A DNA stretch of 64,000 nt from Lucinisca nassula (GCA_963580285.1 OY757026.1:68139396-68203395), one strand, 5' to 3'. Counted from the first letter of the stretch, positions 1 to 11,160 are shown. Numbers and translations: made by a program. The notes: generated from the sequence alone by a model not told the origin.

Positions 1-355
1 ACTTTCCAACAAAATGGCCAAATAGCCATCCAAAATAAAAAGACACAAGTGGTACTCACAGTAAGTAACAAACAACAATATAAATAAACCGCAACAGAAG
101 AACCGGTGGAAAGAATTCCACGTAGGGGCTTAAATCGATTTTACATAGCCATAATCCTCGCCCTTACCTCTGACACTTATTTTGTTTAGTCCGCATGAAG
201 GCTTCCTAACTCATCAGTGTAACATCTCCGAGAACATACAAATAAAAAAAATACAGAGATGAAACAAGGTTGAGGACTCGACAGCATACAACAACAGAAT
301 TGCTGGAGCAAAAGAAAACCAACAGTTAGACTCCGAGGGGCCCGACCAAACCCGA
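1..355 (-). mobile_element. Penelope-like element, 3' UTR fragment
   Basis: The reverse complement matches the 3' untranslated tail of the better copy at 29500-32442. Shared stretches include GGTCGGGCCCCTCGGAGTC, the CTGATGAGTTAGGAAGCC block and the AAGGGCGAGGATTATGGC block. The copy runs off the left edge of the window and is cut on its inner side by the MITE at 356-696. It has no coding sequence. Confidence 0.75.
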
Positions 356-696
356 CATTACGAAAACACGCCTATACAAATACATTGCCACCTTTATCGC
401 CGAAAAAATGAAAATTTTAATATGAAAAATTGTGATATTTTTCTTATTTCTGCTCAAAATATAGATTGTGGGCACTCGTTAGAACCGCCTCATCGAGGCG
501 GTTCTAACGAGTAGCCACAATCTATATTGTGGGCACTCGTTAGAACCGCCTCATCGAGGCGGTTCTAACGAGTAGCCACAATCTATATTTTAGAGCAGAA
601 ATAAGAAAAATAAGGTTTACCCCTGTAAACCCCAGTTTTACTGTATAAAAGTGGGGTTCAAGGGGGTCAAACTTATATAGGCATGTTTTCGTGATG
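356..696. mobile_element. MITE family A, copy with duplicated central palindrome
   Basis: The ends are inverted repeats (CATTACGAAAACACGCCTAT on the left, complementary to ATAGGCATGTTTTCGTGATG on the right). The centre carries the family palindrome (ACTCGTTAGAACCGCCTC and its complement) twice in tandem, near 470-525 and 530-590. No transposase is present. A target-site duplication is not obvious. The element sits against Penelope-like tail sequence. Confidence 0.8.
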
Positions 697-835
697 CATA
701 AAAACGTAAATCGCGATATTCCCGACAAAATAAAGGAATCATTGCACTCACACTTTCTCCCGTCATAACAATTACGTTACGTTGTGCCGCGGTAACGGGT
801 GTGATTGGTAAAATAACACAAATAAGAGCTTCCAA

Positions 836-1165
836 GTAAATCCGAATTTTATGATCACTTTGTATATAAATTCAGAAAAATATATACTTGCAATGACTTA
901 CACCCAATTTCGTAAAATTATTCTTCCATATGAAAAGATTGGGTACGACAGACTGTCGCGGTTGATAACTTTGCTTCACTTTTTAATTGCACGCCTTTGG
1001 GTTAGGCCTCAGGTTTTATGACGGTTCCAGCGTAAAGGCTTGCTGAGAATTAGAATCGGATTTAATTGTATGTAATGTTGGTTGGTGACTGATGCTCTGT
1101 CTCTGGTTTGGCCCATCGGAGTCGAACTGTTTGTTTTTTTCTTTTGCTGCAGCATTTCAGGGATA
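836..1165 (+). pseudogene. Penelope-like element, decayed C-terminus and 3' UTR
   Basis: The sequence matches the last about 60 codons of the reverse-transcriptase ORF at 30748-31848 and the start of its 3' UTR (TATGACGGTTCCAGCGTAAA). It contains frameshifts and lacks the RT catalytic motifs. It stops where the LINE fragment at 1170 begins. Confidence 0.7.
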
Positions 1166-1169
1166 ATAA

Positions 1170-2580
1170 ATAAGATTCTGAGAAGAAATAAGATTCATGC
1201 TAAGACAAAACATGTTGGGAAGTGGTAGACTCCGGGCGAAATTTGAAAACTTGAGACGAGAAATTAAGAATGACATCAAAAATCAGCATGGTTTGTATGT
1301 GAATAGCTTGGTGGGTGATATAAAGGCAAATCCCAGAGACTTCTACAGATATATCAATAGCCAGAAGAAAGACATGGACTGTATCCCAGGAGTTGGGACG
1401 GGGTTGCTGAATCAGACTGTGGATGGGCAGCGGAACTAGCCTAAGTTGGTCAGTTCAATGGTGTATTTAATTAGAATGAGTTTAACGAGGTTCCATTGAT
1501 TGTAAGATCGCGGCGCCTTTAATGGAAAAAATATTGTTGTGTCGTCGGCGGGAGTGATCGAATTACTTAAAGTTTTGAACCCGTCTGAAGCTTTAGGACC
1601 TAATGCGCTTCATCCTGGGGTCCTAAAGGAACTAGCAAATGAGTTAGGTCCAGTTTTTGCACATCTGTTCCAACAATCTCTGGATACGGGTGAAATTCCC
1701 GAAGGATGGCTCCTAGCAAACATTTACCCACTCTTCAAAAAGGAGACAGGGTTGTTGCTCGTAATTATCGCCCGGTGTCCCTGACCTGTGTTCTGTGTAA
1801 ATTACTTGAACACATCGTCTGCTCCAACATCACGGCCGACTTGGATGAACAAAAATTTTTGTCAGATAGGCAACATGCATTTAGTAAAAAGGGATAGTTG
1901 TGAAACTCAGTTGAGCACGGTTACAGTCAAACCTGTCTTGACAGACCATCTTTGGGAAGAACAAAAAGTGGTCTCTCAAGACAGGTAGTTTACCGAAACG
2001 CCAATACAAGCCGTGGGGGTAGTTTGCCGAGCCGCCGATACAAGTCGCAATGATAGTTTGCCGAGACGACTGTAATTTGTCGCCGATTCAAACAGGAAGT
2101 CGCGTCATGCATAATGACCAAACAGACCGGGTAAATTTCTTGGACAAGTTGGGGGTGCAGGTGGACACATTTATTCTGGACTTCAAGAAAAGACTTTTGA
2201 CGCCCTACCTCATGAACTAATTTAATCCAAATAATTTGGTTTTAAAGAATTGGAGGAAGACTCTAAAATGGATAGATTTCTTCCTTTGCTACAGAAAACA
2301 GCGTGTTGTTGTTAATGGTGGATCTTCAGTATGGGCTCCAGTTTTATCTTGGGTCCAACAAGGGACTGTTCTTGGTACGCTGCTATTCTGCCTGTACATT
2401 AATGGTATGTCCACTGACATTGACTCAGAAATAACATTGTTCGCACACAACTGTGTTTGCTATCGGGACATTAGCGATATAGATGACACGATGAAACTTC
2501 AGAAGGATATAGATAGGTGTTAGGTATTCATTAAAGTTTGCCACACTAATTTAACCTATTTAACAAGAATCAGAATCAGA
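1170..2580 (+). pseudogene. Non-LTR retrotransposon reverse transcriptase, broken
   Basis: Three blocks of one LINE-type RT are visible in different frames. The first is 1197-1439 (linker region with FYRYINSQKKD). The second is 1539-1897, with a frameshift near 1742; it reads GPNALHPGVLKELANEL and then NYRPVSLTCVLCKLLEHIV, the fingers region of Jockey/CR1-like RTs. The third is 2236-2523, with FFLCYRKQRVVVNG and QGTVLGTLLFCLYING. The catalytic FADD box has become FAHN, so the enzyme is dead. About 200 bp of unrelated DNA interrupts it at about 1925-2130. The clade (Jockey/CR1-like) is inferred from motif spacing only. Confidence 0.85.
1925..2130. repeat. Insertion within the LINE, MITE-like left end
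   Basis: The LINE frame is interrupted just after ACGGTTA by CAGTCAAACCTGTCTTGACA, which resembles the terminal repeat of TA-inserting DNA transposons. A short GTAGTTTGCCGAG motif then recurs about three times. I could not find a matching right end, so it is truncated or not a MITE. Confidence 0.4.
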
Positions 2581-2751
2581 ATTGTTGTTCGAGCCTCGCT
2601 CGGGTCACATGTGAGACGCCAAGTTCTGCAACGGAAGGTCAGGTGGTTTTTCTCCGGGTACTCCGGTTTTCGCCCATCTCTGATTAACGATCGGCTCGAT
2701 ATGAGTGAAATAATCTTGAAAGGGCCGTAAAACCAAAACCAAAAAAAAAAA

Positions 2752-3085
2752 AAAAAAATTACGATAACACACCCGTGCGACACAGTGGATTTATTCACAT
2801 TTCCGAAATGGCTACTTTTCTGATGAAAATCCATATTTTTTTTATTTTTACTGCAAAACAACCTAAACATAGGTTTTGGGTACTCGTTAGAATCGCCTCA
2901 ATACATAGGTTGTGGGTGCTCGTTAGAATCGCCTCATTGAGGCGATTCTAACGAGTACCCACAACCGTTGTCTTGGAGCAGAAATAGGAAAAATAATGTA
3001 TAACTCCGTAAACCCCGGTTTTCTATATATAAAGTGGGGTTTTGCGGGGTATTCATTTTACGGACTTGTTCAGCTGACATAAATC
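2752..3085. mobile_element. MITE family B, copy with partial palindrome duplication
   Basis: The left part (TTACGATAACACACCCGTG, then CATTTCCGAAATGGCTA) and right part (CCGGTTTTCTATATATAAAG, then ACGGACTTGTTCA) match the family-B copies at 11405, 17325 and 39355. The central palindrome uses GAATCGCCTC instead of GAACCGCCTC, and its left half is partly duplicated (2871-2915). Confidence 0.7.
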
Positions 3086-3087
3086 TT

Positions 3088-3420
3088 CACCTGTGGGCAC
3101 AGATCCGTTAAAACTTTAATGAGCTTCATTTCATTTTGATCTGATGTTTCATTCAATATTTCCTTACATCCTTTCAGTCAAATGCAAGACAGGAATAAAT
3201 TCAAAACACAAAGTGTTGTATATTTCATTGTAGACACAGCACTGTCCAATCAGAATACATCTCGAATGTCAATCAGACCTAAAAATGAAAAAGAGACCAC
3301 TCGATCCAGTTTTTGAATGTTTTGATGAATGACATTTGCTTGTGAAACTAACTTGATGCAAAAAGACTCATTGAATGGTACTTCATAGAAAATTGAACGC
3401 TTTTGTGTCCTTAAGTGTAG
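3088..3420. mobile_element. MITE, CACCTGTGGACAC family, degenerate copy
   Basis: About 330 bp, closely similar to the next element (3455-3785) and in the same orientation. The ends are eroded (TTCACCTGTGGGCACAG and TTGTGTCCTTAAGTGTA). No ORF of note. Confidence 0.65.
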
Positions 3421-3454
3421 TGATGGTTGAATAAAAAATAAATGGTGAAACATA

Positions 3455-3785
3455 CACCTGTGGACACAAATCCGTTCAATCTTTGATGGGCTTTAAGTCA
3501 TTTTGATTTGATGTTTCATTCAATATTTCCTTAGATCCTGTCAGTCAGCTGCAAGCCAGGAATAAATTCAAAACACAAAGTGTTGTACATTTCGCTGTTG
3601 ACTTTTGTACTGTCCAATCAGAATACATCTCGAATGTCAATCAGACCTACAAATGGAAAAGAGACCACTCGATCCAGTTTTAGAATGTTTTGATGAATGA
3701 CATTTGTTTGTCAAACTAACCTGATGAAAAGAGATGCATTGAAAGGTACTTCATAGCAGCTTGAACAGTTTTGTGTCCACAGGTG
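3455..3785. mobile_element. MITE, CACCTGTGGACAC family, intact ends with TA duplication
   Basis: Terminal inverted repeats are CACCTGTGGACACAAA on the left and TTTTGTGTCCACAGGTG on the right. They are flanked on both sides by TA (3453-3454 and 3786-3787), as expected for Tc1/mariner-type insertion. Non-autonomous. Confidence 0.8.
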
Positions 3786-3789
3786 TATT

Positions 3790-4165
3790 ACATTACCCAC
3801 TTTTATCATATGACGTCGCGTCTGAGAGTGTAATAACGCCATGTAATATTTTCGATAATCCACTAGTGGATTAAATATGCAAATTAGCTAGATACGTCCC
3901 GCAACGTTACATGTACGACGTCTTTAACGACGTCGCGTTTACAAATGGCGGAATATTGACATTTTTTGCAAACAATCGTGAATAAAATGCGTTTTAAATG
4001 TCATATGATAAATAGTATCTTGCATTCGTGCTCATGTATCATTGAATTTATTAAACTCGTTGAGGAAAAGGGATAAAATGCTCGGCAAAGCCTTGCATTT
4101 TATCCCTTTTCCCCAACTCGTTTAATAAATTCATGAGCACTCATGTAAGATCCTCTATTTGATAC
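3790..4165 (+). repeat. CRE/ATGGCGG-led foldback hairpin unit H1
   Basis: The left part carries TGACGTCGCG (3811), GACGTC twice near 3915-3935 and CAAATGGCGG (3942). It is followed by an inverted repeat with good pairing over 4016-4151. The arms include GGGATAAAATGC and GCATTTTATCCC. The hairpin tip at 4082-4093 is TCGGCAAAGCCT. Two other hairpins in the window share this tip but not the arm sequence. Confidence 0.7.
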
Positions 4166-4357
4166 ATTTCTCATAAAAAGTCATGACTTTCAATGGCCAT
4201 AAAGTTCTAAAGCTCTTTCATGAATGCTCTCAGCACCGCGTTTATCTGGCCATATAAAACCAACTCTAGCTTCATGCAGTATTCCTTACAGAAGGAAATA
4301 GCATGGGCTGGTCCAATACAAGCTGGTCTTTTTATCTGTTCAGGATTAATGCTCGGC

Positions 4358-6424
4358 ATTTAAGCTCACCTGTCGAGGTGAGCTTTTGGGATCCCTTTTT
4401 GTCCGTCGTGCGTGCGTGCGTAAACCTTTTTTTCAAACGACATCTCCTAAACCACTGATCGGATTTTGACCAAACTTCACAGGAATGATCCTTAGGTGGT
4501 CCACATTCCAAGTTGTTCAAATGGTTCCGGTCCATTGCATTTCTAGGTCACAGGAGCTAAATATAGATTTTTTTCATTGAAAATTTAAAAAAAAAAGTCT
4601 TCTTCTCTGAAACCGCATGGCCGATGTCTTTGATATTTGGTATGAAACTTCATCTAATGGACCTCTACGAAGATTGTTCAAATTATAGCCCTGGGGCCAA
4701 AAATGCCTCCGCCCCCGGGGGGGGGGGGGCTTTGGTTTAACATAGTCTTATATAGGCAAACTCTTTAAAAAATCTTCTTCTGTGAAACCGCAAGGTCCAG
4801 GTCTTTGATATTTGGTGTGACGCTTCATCTAGTGGACCTCTATCAAGATTGTTCAAATTATAGCCCTAGGGCCAAAACATGTTCCCGTCCCGGGGCCTTT
4901 GGTGTTTTCATAGGCTTATATAGGGATAATATTTAAAAATCTCCTTCTCTGAAATCACAAGGTCCAGATCTTTGATATTTGGTATGAAGCTTTATCTAGT
5001 GGACCGCGACCAAGATTGTTCAAATCATAGCCCTGGGGCCAAAAATGTCACCACCACGGGGCCCTTTGATTTTACATAGACTTATATAGGGAAACTCTTT
5101 AAAAATCTTCTTCTCTGAAACCGCAAGGGCCAGTCCTTTTATATTTGGTGTGAAGCTTCATCTACTGGGCCTCTATTTAGATCAAATTATAGCCCTAGGA
5201 CCAAAAATGCCCCCAACACAGGGTCCTTTGGTTTTTCATAGGCTGTTATAGGGAAAATATTTAAAAATCTTCTTCTCTGAAACCACGAGGCTCAGGTCGT
5301 TGATATTTGGTATGAAGCTTCATCTAGTGAGCTTCTACCAAGAGTGTTCAAATTATAGCCATAGAGCCAAAAATGCCCCTTTCCCGGGCCCTTTGGTTTT
5401 ACATAGACTGATATTGGGAAAATCTTTAAAAATCTTCTTCTCTGAAACCGCAAAGCCAAGTTCTTTGATACTTGGTGTGAGGCTTCATTTAGTGGACCTC
5501 TATCAAGATTGTTCAAATTTTAGCTATAGGCCTTGTGCCAAAAATGACCCTACCTGCGGGCCCTTTGGTTTTACATTGGCTTATCCAAGGAAAATCTTTA
5601 AAAATCTTCTTCTCCGAAACCGCATGGTCCAAGTCTTTGATTTTTTGGTGTTTAGCTTCATTTAGTGGACCTCTACTAAGATTATTCAAATCAATAGCCG
5701 TTGTGCACTTCGGTTTTTGTTTGTTTGACATGACGTTTACTGTCCCTGTCAACACTGTAAAGGCCATTTTGGAGACATTGCTTCCAATTTTGTGGGACTT
5801 TTACCCGACGTTGAGATGAAATGATATCTCAAGCCCTGTCGCCCAACGCAACCAATAGGGTTTATAAGCATGGACGGTCCAACTCGCACCGCTTTGCCTG
5901 GGCTGGCTTAGATCGGTTTTACATTGACTTATATAGGGAAATTTAAAAAACAAATCTTCTCTGAAACCGCAAGGCCCAGGATTTTGATATTTGGTGTGAA
6001 GCTTCATCTAGTGGACCTCTATCAAAATTTTTCAAATTATAGCTCTAGGAAATACAAGTCAAGGCAATGAAAACTTTTGAAAATCTTCTTGTCTGAAAGC
6101 AGAAGGCCAAAGTCCCTAATATTTGGTGAAGCTTCGTCTTGTGGACTTCTACCAAGATTGTTCATATTGTAGCCCTGGGCCCAAAAATGGCCCGCCCCGG
6201 GGACACCAAGGTTTATATAAGCTTACATAAGGAGAACCTTTAAAAATCTACTTGTCTGAAACCAGAAGGCTCCGGTCTTTGATATTTGGTATGAAGCTTC
6301 ACCTTTAAGACCACTACCAAGATTATTCAAATTATAGCCTGGCTCCAATAATGGCTCCCACAGGGGCCCACTTGTTACCCTAGGGATCAGGTGAGCGATC
6401 CAGGGCCATCATAGCCCTCTTGTT
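4358..6424 (-). mobile_element. Array element E1 (about 165-bp monomers)
   Basis: Read on the minus strand, it starts at 6424 with AACAAGAG, a GGGC/GCCC hairpin and CGCTCACCTGA. It continues through about ten degenerate monomers of roughly 165 bp (key phrase CTAGATGAAGCTTCA). It ends near 4358 with a GGAGATGTCGTTTGAAA module, a GACG/GCAC-type microsatellite and GGTGAGCTTAA. The monomers are the same family as E4 and E6. A truncated SINE-like copy interrupts it at about 5713-5915. The many small ORFs in it are repeat translations. Confidence 0.85.
5713..5915 (-). mobile_element. SINE-like family S1, truncated copy in E1
   Basis: Read on the minus strand it ends in the family tail (complement of GTTTACTGTCCCTGTCAACA). 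Internal blocks match the full copies, for example CATCTCAACGTCGGGTAAAA on the minus strand. The 5' third is missing. Array sequence resumes directly on both sides. Confidence 0.75.
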
Positions 6425-6437
6425 AAGTTTGGCCATG

Positions 6438-6705
6438 CATCACAAAAACATGCCTTTACAATTTTGACCCCCTTGAACCCCACTTTTATATAGTTAATCT
6501 GGGGTTTACAAGCGTAAACCTTATTTTTCTTATTTCTGCTCTGACATATAGATTGTGGGTACTCGTTAGAACCGGTTCTAATGTTTACCCAGAGTCTATA
6601 TTTTGAGCAGAATCAGAAAAAAATATCACAATTTTTTCATCTTAAAATTTTCGATTTTCAGTAGTTAAACTTACAATGTATTTGTAAAGGCATGTTTTCG
6701 TAATG
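6438..6705. mobile_element. MITE family A, copy with collapsed palindrome
   Basis: Inverted ends CATCACAAAAACATGCC and GGCATGTTTTCGTAATG are present. The central palindrome has lost its inner half (ACTCGTTAGAACCGGTTCTAA), leaving a shortened hairpin at about 6550-6600. Confidence 0.8.
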
Positions 6706-6822
6706 TAACTAACGGGGACAAAACGGATAACTGAAAGGCTTCTATTGTTTGAAATGCAAATTTTAATAATTAGTTTTATCATATTCAGTTTTTCTAAAAA
6801 TCCTGGTCAATCACTGCCTAAT

Positions 6823-7117
6823 TCGGCCCCCGCCAATAGGGGCTTGAAGAAATATATGGGCTGCATGGTGCTTCCACGCAGAGCTGAATCCGGCCCGCAC
6901 ACTTGTACTGGTAAACAGCTTAGAGGATCTAAGCCTGTCCAGGAACCGCGGTGCGAGGCGGACCGTCCATGCTAATAAACCCTATTGGTTTCATTGGGCG
7001 ACAGGGCTTGAGATTTCATTTCATCTCAAAGTCGGGTAAAAGTTCAACAAAATTAGAAGCAACGTCTCCAAAATGACCTTTACAGTGTTGACGAGGACGT
7101 TAAACCTCAAATCAAAC
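6823..7117 (+). mobile_element. SINE-like family S1, full copy with 14-bp target duplication
   Basis: A 295-bp element beginning TCGGCCCCCGCC and ending GACGTTAAACCTCAAATCAAAC. It is flanked by perfect 14-bp direct repeats, AATCACTGCCTAAT, at 6809-6822 and 7118-7131. A long target duplication with a simple tail implies LINE-type retrotransposition. I see no clear tRNA A/B boxes, so its origin is unclear. The right-hand duplication overlaps the stop codon of the minus-strand ORF at 7127-7522. Confidence 0.9.
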
Positions 7118-7126
7118 AATCACTGC

Positions 7127-7522
7127 CTAATAGTATCCTTTAATTGCCCAATGTTCTTTCTTGTCAGCTTCCCTTAATTCAAGTCTCTCGGTCACCACAT
7201 AACAGTCTTTTACACTTTTCGGAACTGCCTGGCAAACTATAGATCCATCTTCTGTGAGTATTGTCACATAGATAATGGGAGTTTGCCCAGGATTAAAATA
7301 GAATTGTTCATAGCTGCCACCATTTATAGGTGTAAATTGCACCTCGATTTTCCTCCAGTCATACTGCTTGCTCTTCCCTACATTGGCACCTACCGCACCT
7401 AGGGCAAAACCCACTTCCCCTCCTACTTCGAATTCAGACATTACCGTATATTCTCGCTCATAGTCACATTTTACCCAAAGTTTTTTGTCAGATCTGTTAG
7501 CAATAGTGACTTTAATGCTCAT
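7127..7522 (-). CDS. Hypothetical 131-aa protein, beta-rich, possible host gene
   Basis: I do not recognise the family. The ORF begins MSIKVTIANRSDKKLWVK and ends HWAIKGYY. It alternates hydrophobic and polar residues as in a beta-sandwich, with a glycine-rich middle (GGEVGFALGAVGANVGKS, residues 34-51). There is no signal peptide or membrane segment, so a cytosolic protein is inferred. The start has a favourable context (AAAATGA), and a TTCTCCAG acceptor-like site lies about 20 nt upstream, so this may be the last exon of a gene with a 5' UTR exon. It has no repeats and is not a shadow of any visible mobile element. The stop codon lies inside the duplicated target of the SINE at 6823-7117: the coding sequence is intact, but the old 3' UTR is now 295 bp further away. 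It could also be a retrocopy or a captured fragment. Confidence 0.6.
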   Translation of the reverse strand: MSIKVTIANRSDKKLWVKCDYEREYTVMSEFEVGGEVGFALGAVGANVGKSKQYDWRKIEVQFTPINGGSYEQFYFNPGQTPIIYVTILTEDGSIVCQAVPKSVKDCYVVTERLELREADKKEHWAIKGYY

Positions 7523-7665
7523 TTTACTTGTATGGCTATCACTGGAGAAGACGAGATCGGCTCATAAGTTTACCTTTGAAGCTGCAAATGATGACGACAG
7601 ACTTGACATTCCTCTGAAATGAAAGTTTACTTGATTATATTAAACCATTTTGTATCAAATGCAAT

Positions 7666-10254
7666 TTTTAGCTCACCAGAGCCGAAGGCTCCGGGGGAGC
7701 TTATAGTATAGGCATTGGTCCGTCGTCGGTCGTCGTCGTCTGCGTCTGCATCGTCTGTGTCGTCAACATTTTCAAACAACATATCCTCTGAAACTACTCG
7801 GCCAATTGAAACCAAATACATGTGGCGCCCCTATGGGAAGGGGGTGGGGACGAAAATTTGTTCGGGAGGACTGGGTCACATGACCAATATGGCCCCCATG
7901 CCCATATATGGTAAAACCTTTTTAAAATCTTCTTCTCAAGAACCGAATAGCCGATGATCTTGAAACTTGGTATGCAGCATCGGGGACTCAATGATGACCT
8001 TTGGTTGACCTTGACCTGCTTTACGTCAAGGTCAAATTCGGTCCCTTAGACATTTGTATGGAAAAATGGTAAAACAGTGGATTTTTCTGATTTTATATTA
8101 GCTAGTGGCATCAGAAATGGTATTTACAATCACCTGAATGGTAGTTTATCAGTTCCAAAGGTCAATGTCATCTACCAACCTTTGACCAGGATGGCCCAGA
8201 TTCAGTATTTTTATTTTCTTCACTTAAACTACTTGGCCAATTGAAACCAAATTACATGTGGAGCCTGTATGGGATGAGGGAACGAAAATTTGTTCTTGAG
8301 GACTAGGTCACATGACCAATATGACCCCTATGCCCATATATGGTAAAAACCTTTAAAAATCTTCTTCTCAAGACCCGAATGGCCGTTTATCTTGAAACTT
8401 GGTATGCAGCGTCAGGGACTCTGGCCCTGCCAAGTTTATTCAAATGATGACCTTTGGTTGACCTTGACCTGTGTTACCTGAAGGACAAAATTTGGTCGTT
8501 TATCTTGAAATTTGGTATGCAGCGTCAAGAACTCTGGCCCTACCAAGTTTGTTCAAATGATGTCCTTTGGTTGACCTTGACCTGTGTTACCTGAAGGACA
8601 AATTTGGTCACTTGGACACTTGTATGGGAAAACAGTGGATTTTTCTGATTGTATGTTAGCTAGTAGCATCGTCAACATTTTCAAACAACATCTTCTCTGA
8701 AATTACTTGGCCAATTGAAACCAAATTACATGTGGCGCCTCTATGGGAAGGGGGGAACGAAAATTTGTTCGGGAGGACTGGGTCACATGACCAATATGGC
8801 CCCCATGCCCATATATGGTAAAAACCTTTTAAAATCTTCTTCTCAAGAACCGAACAGCCGATGATCTTGAAACTTGGTATGCGGCATCGGGGACTCGGGC
8901 CCTACCAAGTTTGTTCAATGGTGACCTTTGGTTGATCTTGACCTGTTTTACGTCAAGGTCAAATTTGGTCCCTTAAACATTTGTATGGAAAAACGGCAAA
9001 ACAGTCTATTTTTCTGATTGTATGTTAGCTAGTGGCATCAGAAATGGTATTTACAATCAGCTGAATGGAAGTTTATCAGTTCCAAAGGTCAAGGTCATCT
9101 ACCGACCTTTGTCCAGGACAGCTCAGATTCAGTATTTTTATCTTCTTCTTCACTTAAACTACTTGGCCAATTGAAACCAAATTTCACGTGGAGCCTCTAT
9201 GGAATGAGGGAACTAAAGTTTGTTGGTGAGGACTGGGGCACATGACCAATATGGGCTGCCATGCCCATATATGGTAAAAACCTTTAAAAGCCTCTTTTCA
9301 AGAACCAAAAAGCCGATAATCTTGGAACTTGGTATGCAGCATCAGGGACTCTTGCACAACCAAGTTTGTTCAAATGATGACCTTTGGTTGACCTTGACCT
9401 GTTTCATATCAAGGTCAAATTTGGTCACTTAGACATTTGTATGGAAAAAATGGCAAGGTAATGGATATTTCTGATTGCCTGATAGTCTGTGACATCTAAA
9501 ATGATATTTGCCGTTAGCTGAATGGAAGTTTATCAGTTACCATCTATATTAATTGCATTGCAGTACATTGACCTGATAAAGATAAGCTATCTCAGGACAA
9601 GTGGGCTTTATCAGGTCAACGTGACATTGCACTTTTATGACTGAACTGGGCTACTAGAAAAAATGGCAAAAATGTTATTATTACTGGACAAAATGGAAAT
9701 ACTTGAAAATAATATGATAGGAAAAATACGGTCAACTGATACAAAATACATCAGCCTGCGGAATATTCGGACGCACTGAGGACCATCGATAACTAATGGA
9801 AAATTGCGAATTTAAGAGTATATAAGGGGGTAAACTGATAAATAGAATACTAGGTGAGTGTCTTTTCATATCAAGTTTATCAGGCTCGGCTTCGAGAACG
9901 CATGTAGAATCGCTCGGCAAGCCTCGCGCTTCTACAAGCGTTTTCGAAGGCTTGCCTGATAAACTTGATATCAAAAGACACTCATCTGGTATTCTCTATT
10001 TATCAATTCCAATGATCAAGCAAGGTCATTACTGACCTTTGTCTTGGATGGCTCAGATTCAGTATTTTTATCTTCTTCTCCAGTAAAAGAGATGTGCTGA
10101 TTGAAACCAAATTACATGAAAAGCCTCTATAGCGGTGAGGTAATTAAACATTATCTGTGCTATTGTTGTCACATGGCCAAGACGGGTACCTTGCCTGTAT
10201 ATGGTATAAACAACATGACGTCTGGTGAGCGTAGTGGCCTATGGGTCTCTTGTT
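7666..10254 (-). mobile_element. Array element E2 (about 440-470-bp monomers)
   Basis: On the minus strand it starts at 10254 (AACAAGAGACCCATAGGCC, then CGCTCACCAGAC). It runs through about five long monomers containing TTGACCTTGACCT and GGCCAATTGAAACCAAAT. It closes with a GGATATGTTGTTTGAAAATG module, a GAC-rich microsatellite (7710-7765), a GGAGCC hairpin and GGTGAGCTAAAAA. The end modules are shared with E1, E5 and E10, but the monomer is unrelated. It is interrupted by the hairpin unit H3 at about 9537-10004. Confidence 0.85.
9537..10004. repeat. Foldback hairpin unit H3 inside E2
   Basis: The array is interrupted after GTTTATCAG and resumes after CTATTTATCA. The right part, 9837-10004, is a palindrome with arms of about 75 bp (outer GATAAATAGAATAC and GTATTCTCTATTTATC). 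The tip at 9912-9925 is GCTCGGCAAGCCTC, as in H1 and H2. The left part has a TATATAAGGGG box (9819) and a smaller hairpin, GACCTGATAAAG with its complement. Confidence 0.7.
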
Positions 10255-10335
10255 ATATATTGCACAAGTCCAATTCAAAATTTAGCGGTGTCAGGTTGTG
10301 CGTTTTCAAAAGTTTATGTGGAAGTTGGCTTAACA

Positions 10336-10446
10336 TTTTGCAAACAGTGCAGGCCCTGATCAGACGCCGCATTCTGTAGGGTTCTGAAATGGGCCTGCAC
10401 TGTTTCCCAATTACCCATTAGGGGTTCCTGGTACAAAAAGGGTTAA
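10336..10446. mobile_element. piggyBac-like MITE fragment with GATCAGACGCCGC hairpin
   Basis: The right end, GGTACAAAAAGGG followed by TTAA (10443-10446), matches the complete copy at 55426-55652. The hairpin arm ACAGTGCAGGCCCTGATCAG and the complementary GGGCCTGCACTGT are retained. The left end is missing. Confidence 0.6.
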
Positions 10447-10883
10447 CATGTGCCTGGTGCTCATTACACATTTAACAAATGTGCGCAATTTTAAATATTT
10501 GCAATATACTCGTAAAAAAAAACACCCTAACATGTACCAGTTTCCATAAGAGATTATAGGGGCTGCTCTTAAAGGACAGAATTTGCCCCTCCCCCCTTGG
10601 GCCCTTGGGAGCAAGTTATTTCCTTTAAGAGTAGCCCCCGCCTAGGAGAAAGATGATTTCCTAGATTATTTTTGTGTGTGTATTAATACATTTATTGTGG
10701 CTATGCCACTTTATCAGGTTTAAATCCTTGTACAACTTCAGGGAATTAGATATAGAATAAGGGGATTCAACTCTTTCTAAATACACCACAACCTCGTTCT
10801 AACACTGTTCGTTATTACACGGTTTTGGATATAACACAGTTTTAAGGTGGATCCCAGCAATGTATAGATTATATAGAAAATTC
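10447..10883. other. Unassigned interval
   Basis: No gene or known repeat recognised. The sequence is AT-rich with some pyrimidine-rich stretches. The short minus-strand ORFs here have no domain features. Confidence 0.4.
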
Positions 10884-11160
10884 GTCACGAAAACACGCAA
10901 ATTCAAAAATATTGGTAAAATTTCACCACCAAAAACAGTGAAAGTTGTCAGGTAAAATTCCCGATATTTTTCATATTTCTGCTCAAAATATTGATCGTGG
11001 GTACTCGTTAGCACCTCCTCGCTGAGGCGGTGCTAACGAGCATCCCATAATCTATATTTTGATCAGAAAAAAGGACAATCTTACATTATTTCATCATAAA
11101 AATTTCAGTTTATTTGGCGACAAATGTACAATGTATTTGTGTAGGCGTGTTTTCATAATA
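10884..11160. mobile_element. MITE family A copy
   Basis: Ends GTCACGAAAACACGC and GCGTGTTTTCAT. The central palindrome at about 10990-11060 reads ACTCGTTAGCACCTCCTC with GGTGCTAACGAG opposite: the AGCACC/GGTGCT change relative to the family sequence is compensated on both arms. Confidence 0.75.

Noticed and set aside
5300..5819. Overlapping ORFs of 70-120 codons in E1
   Set aside because: They are translations of repeat monomers on both strands.
4700..6400. Regularly spaced repeats as a CRISPR array
   Set aside because: Monomers are 145-470 bp, diverged and contiguous with no spacers. The genome is eukaryotic.
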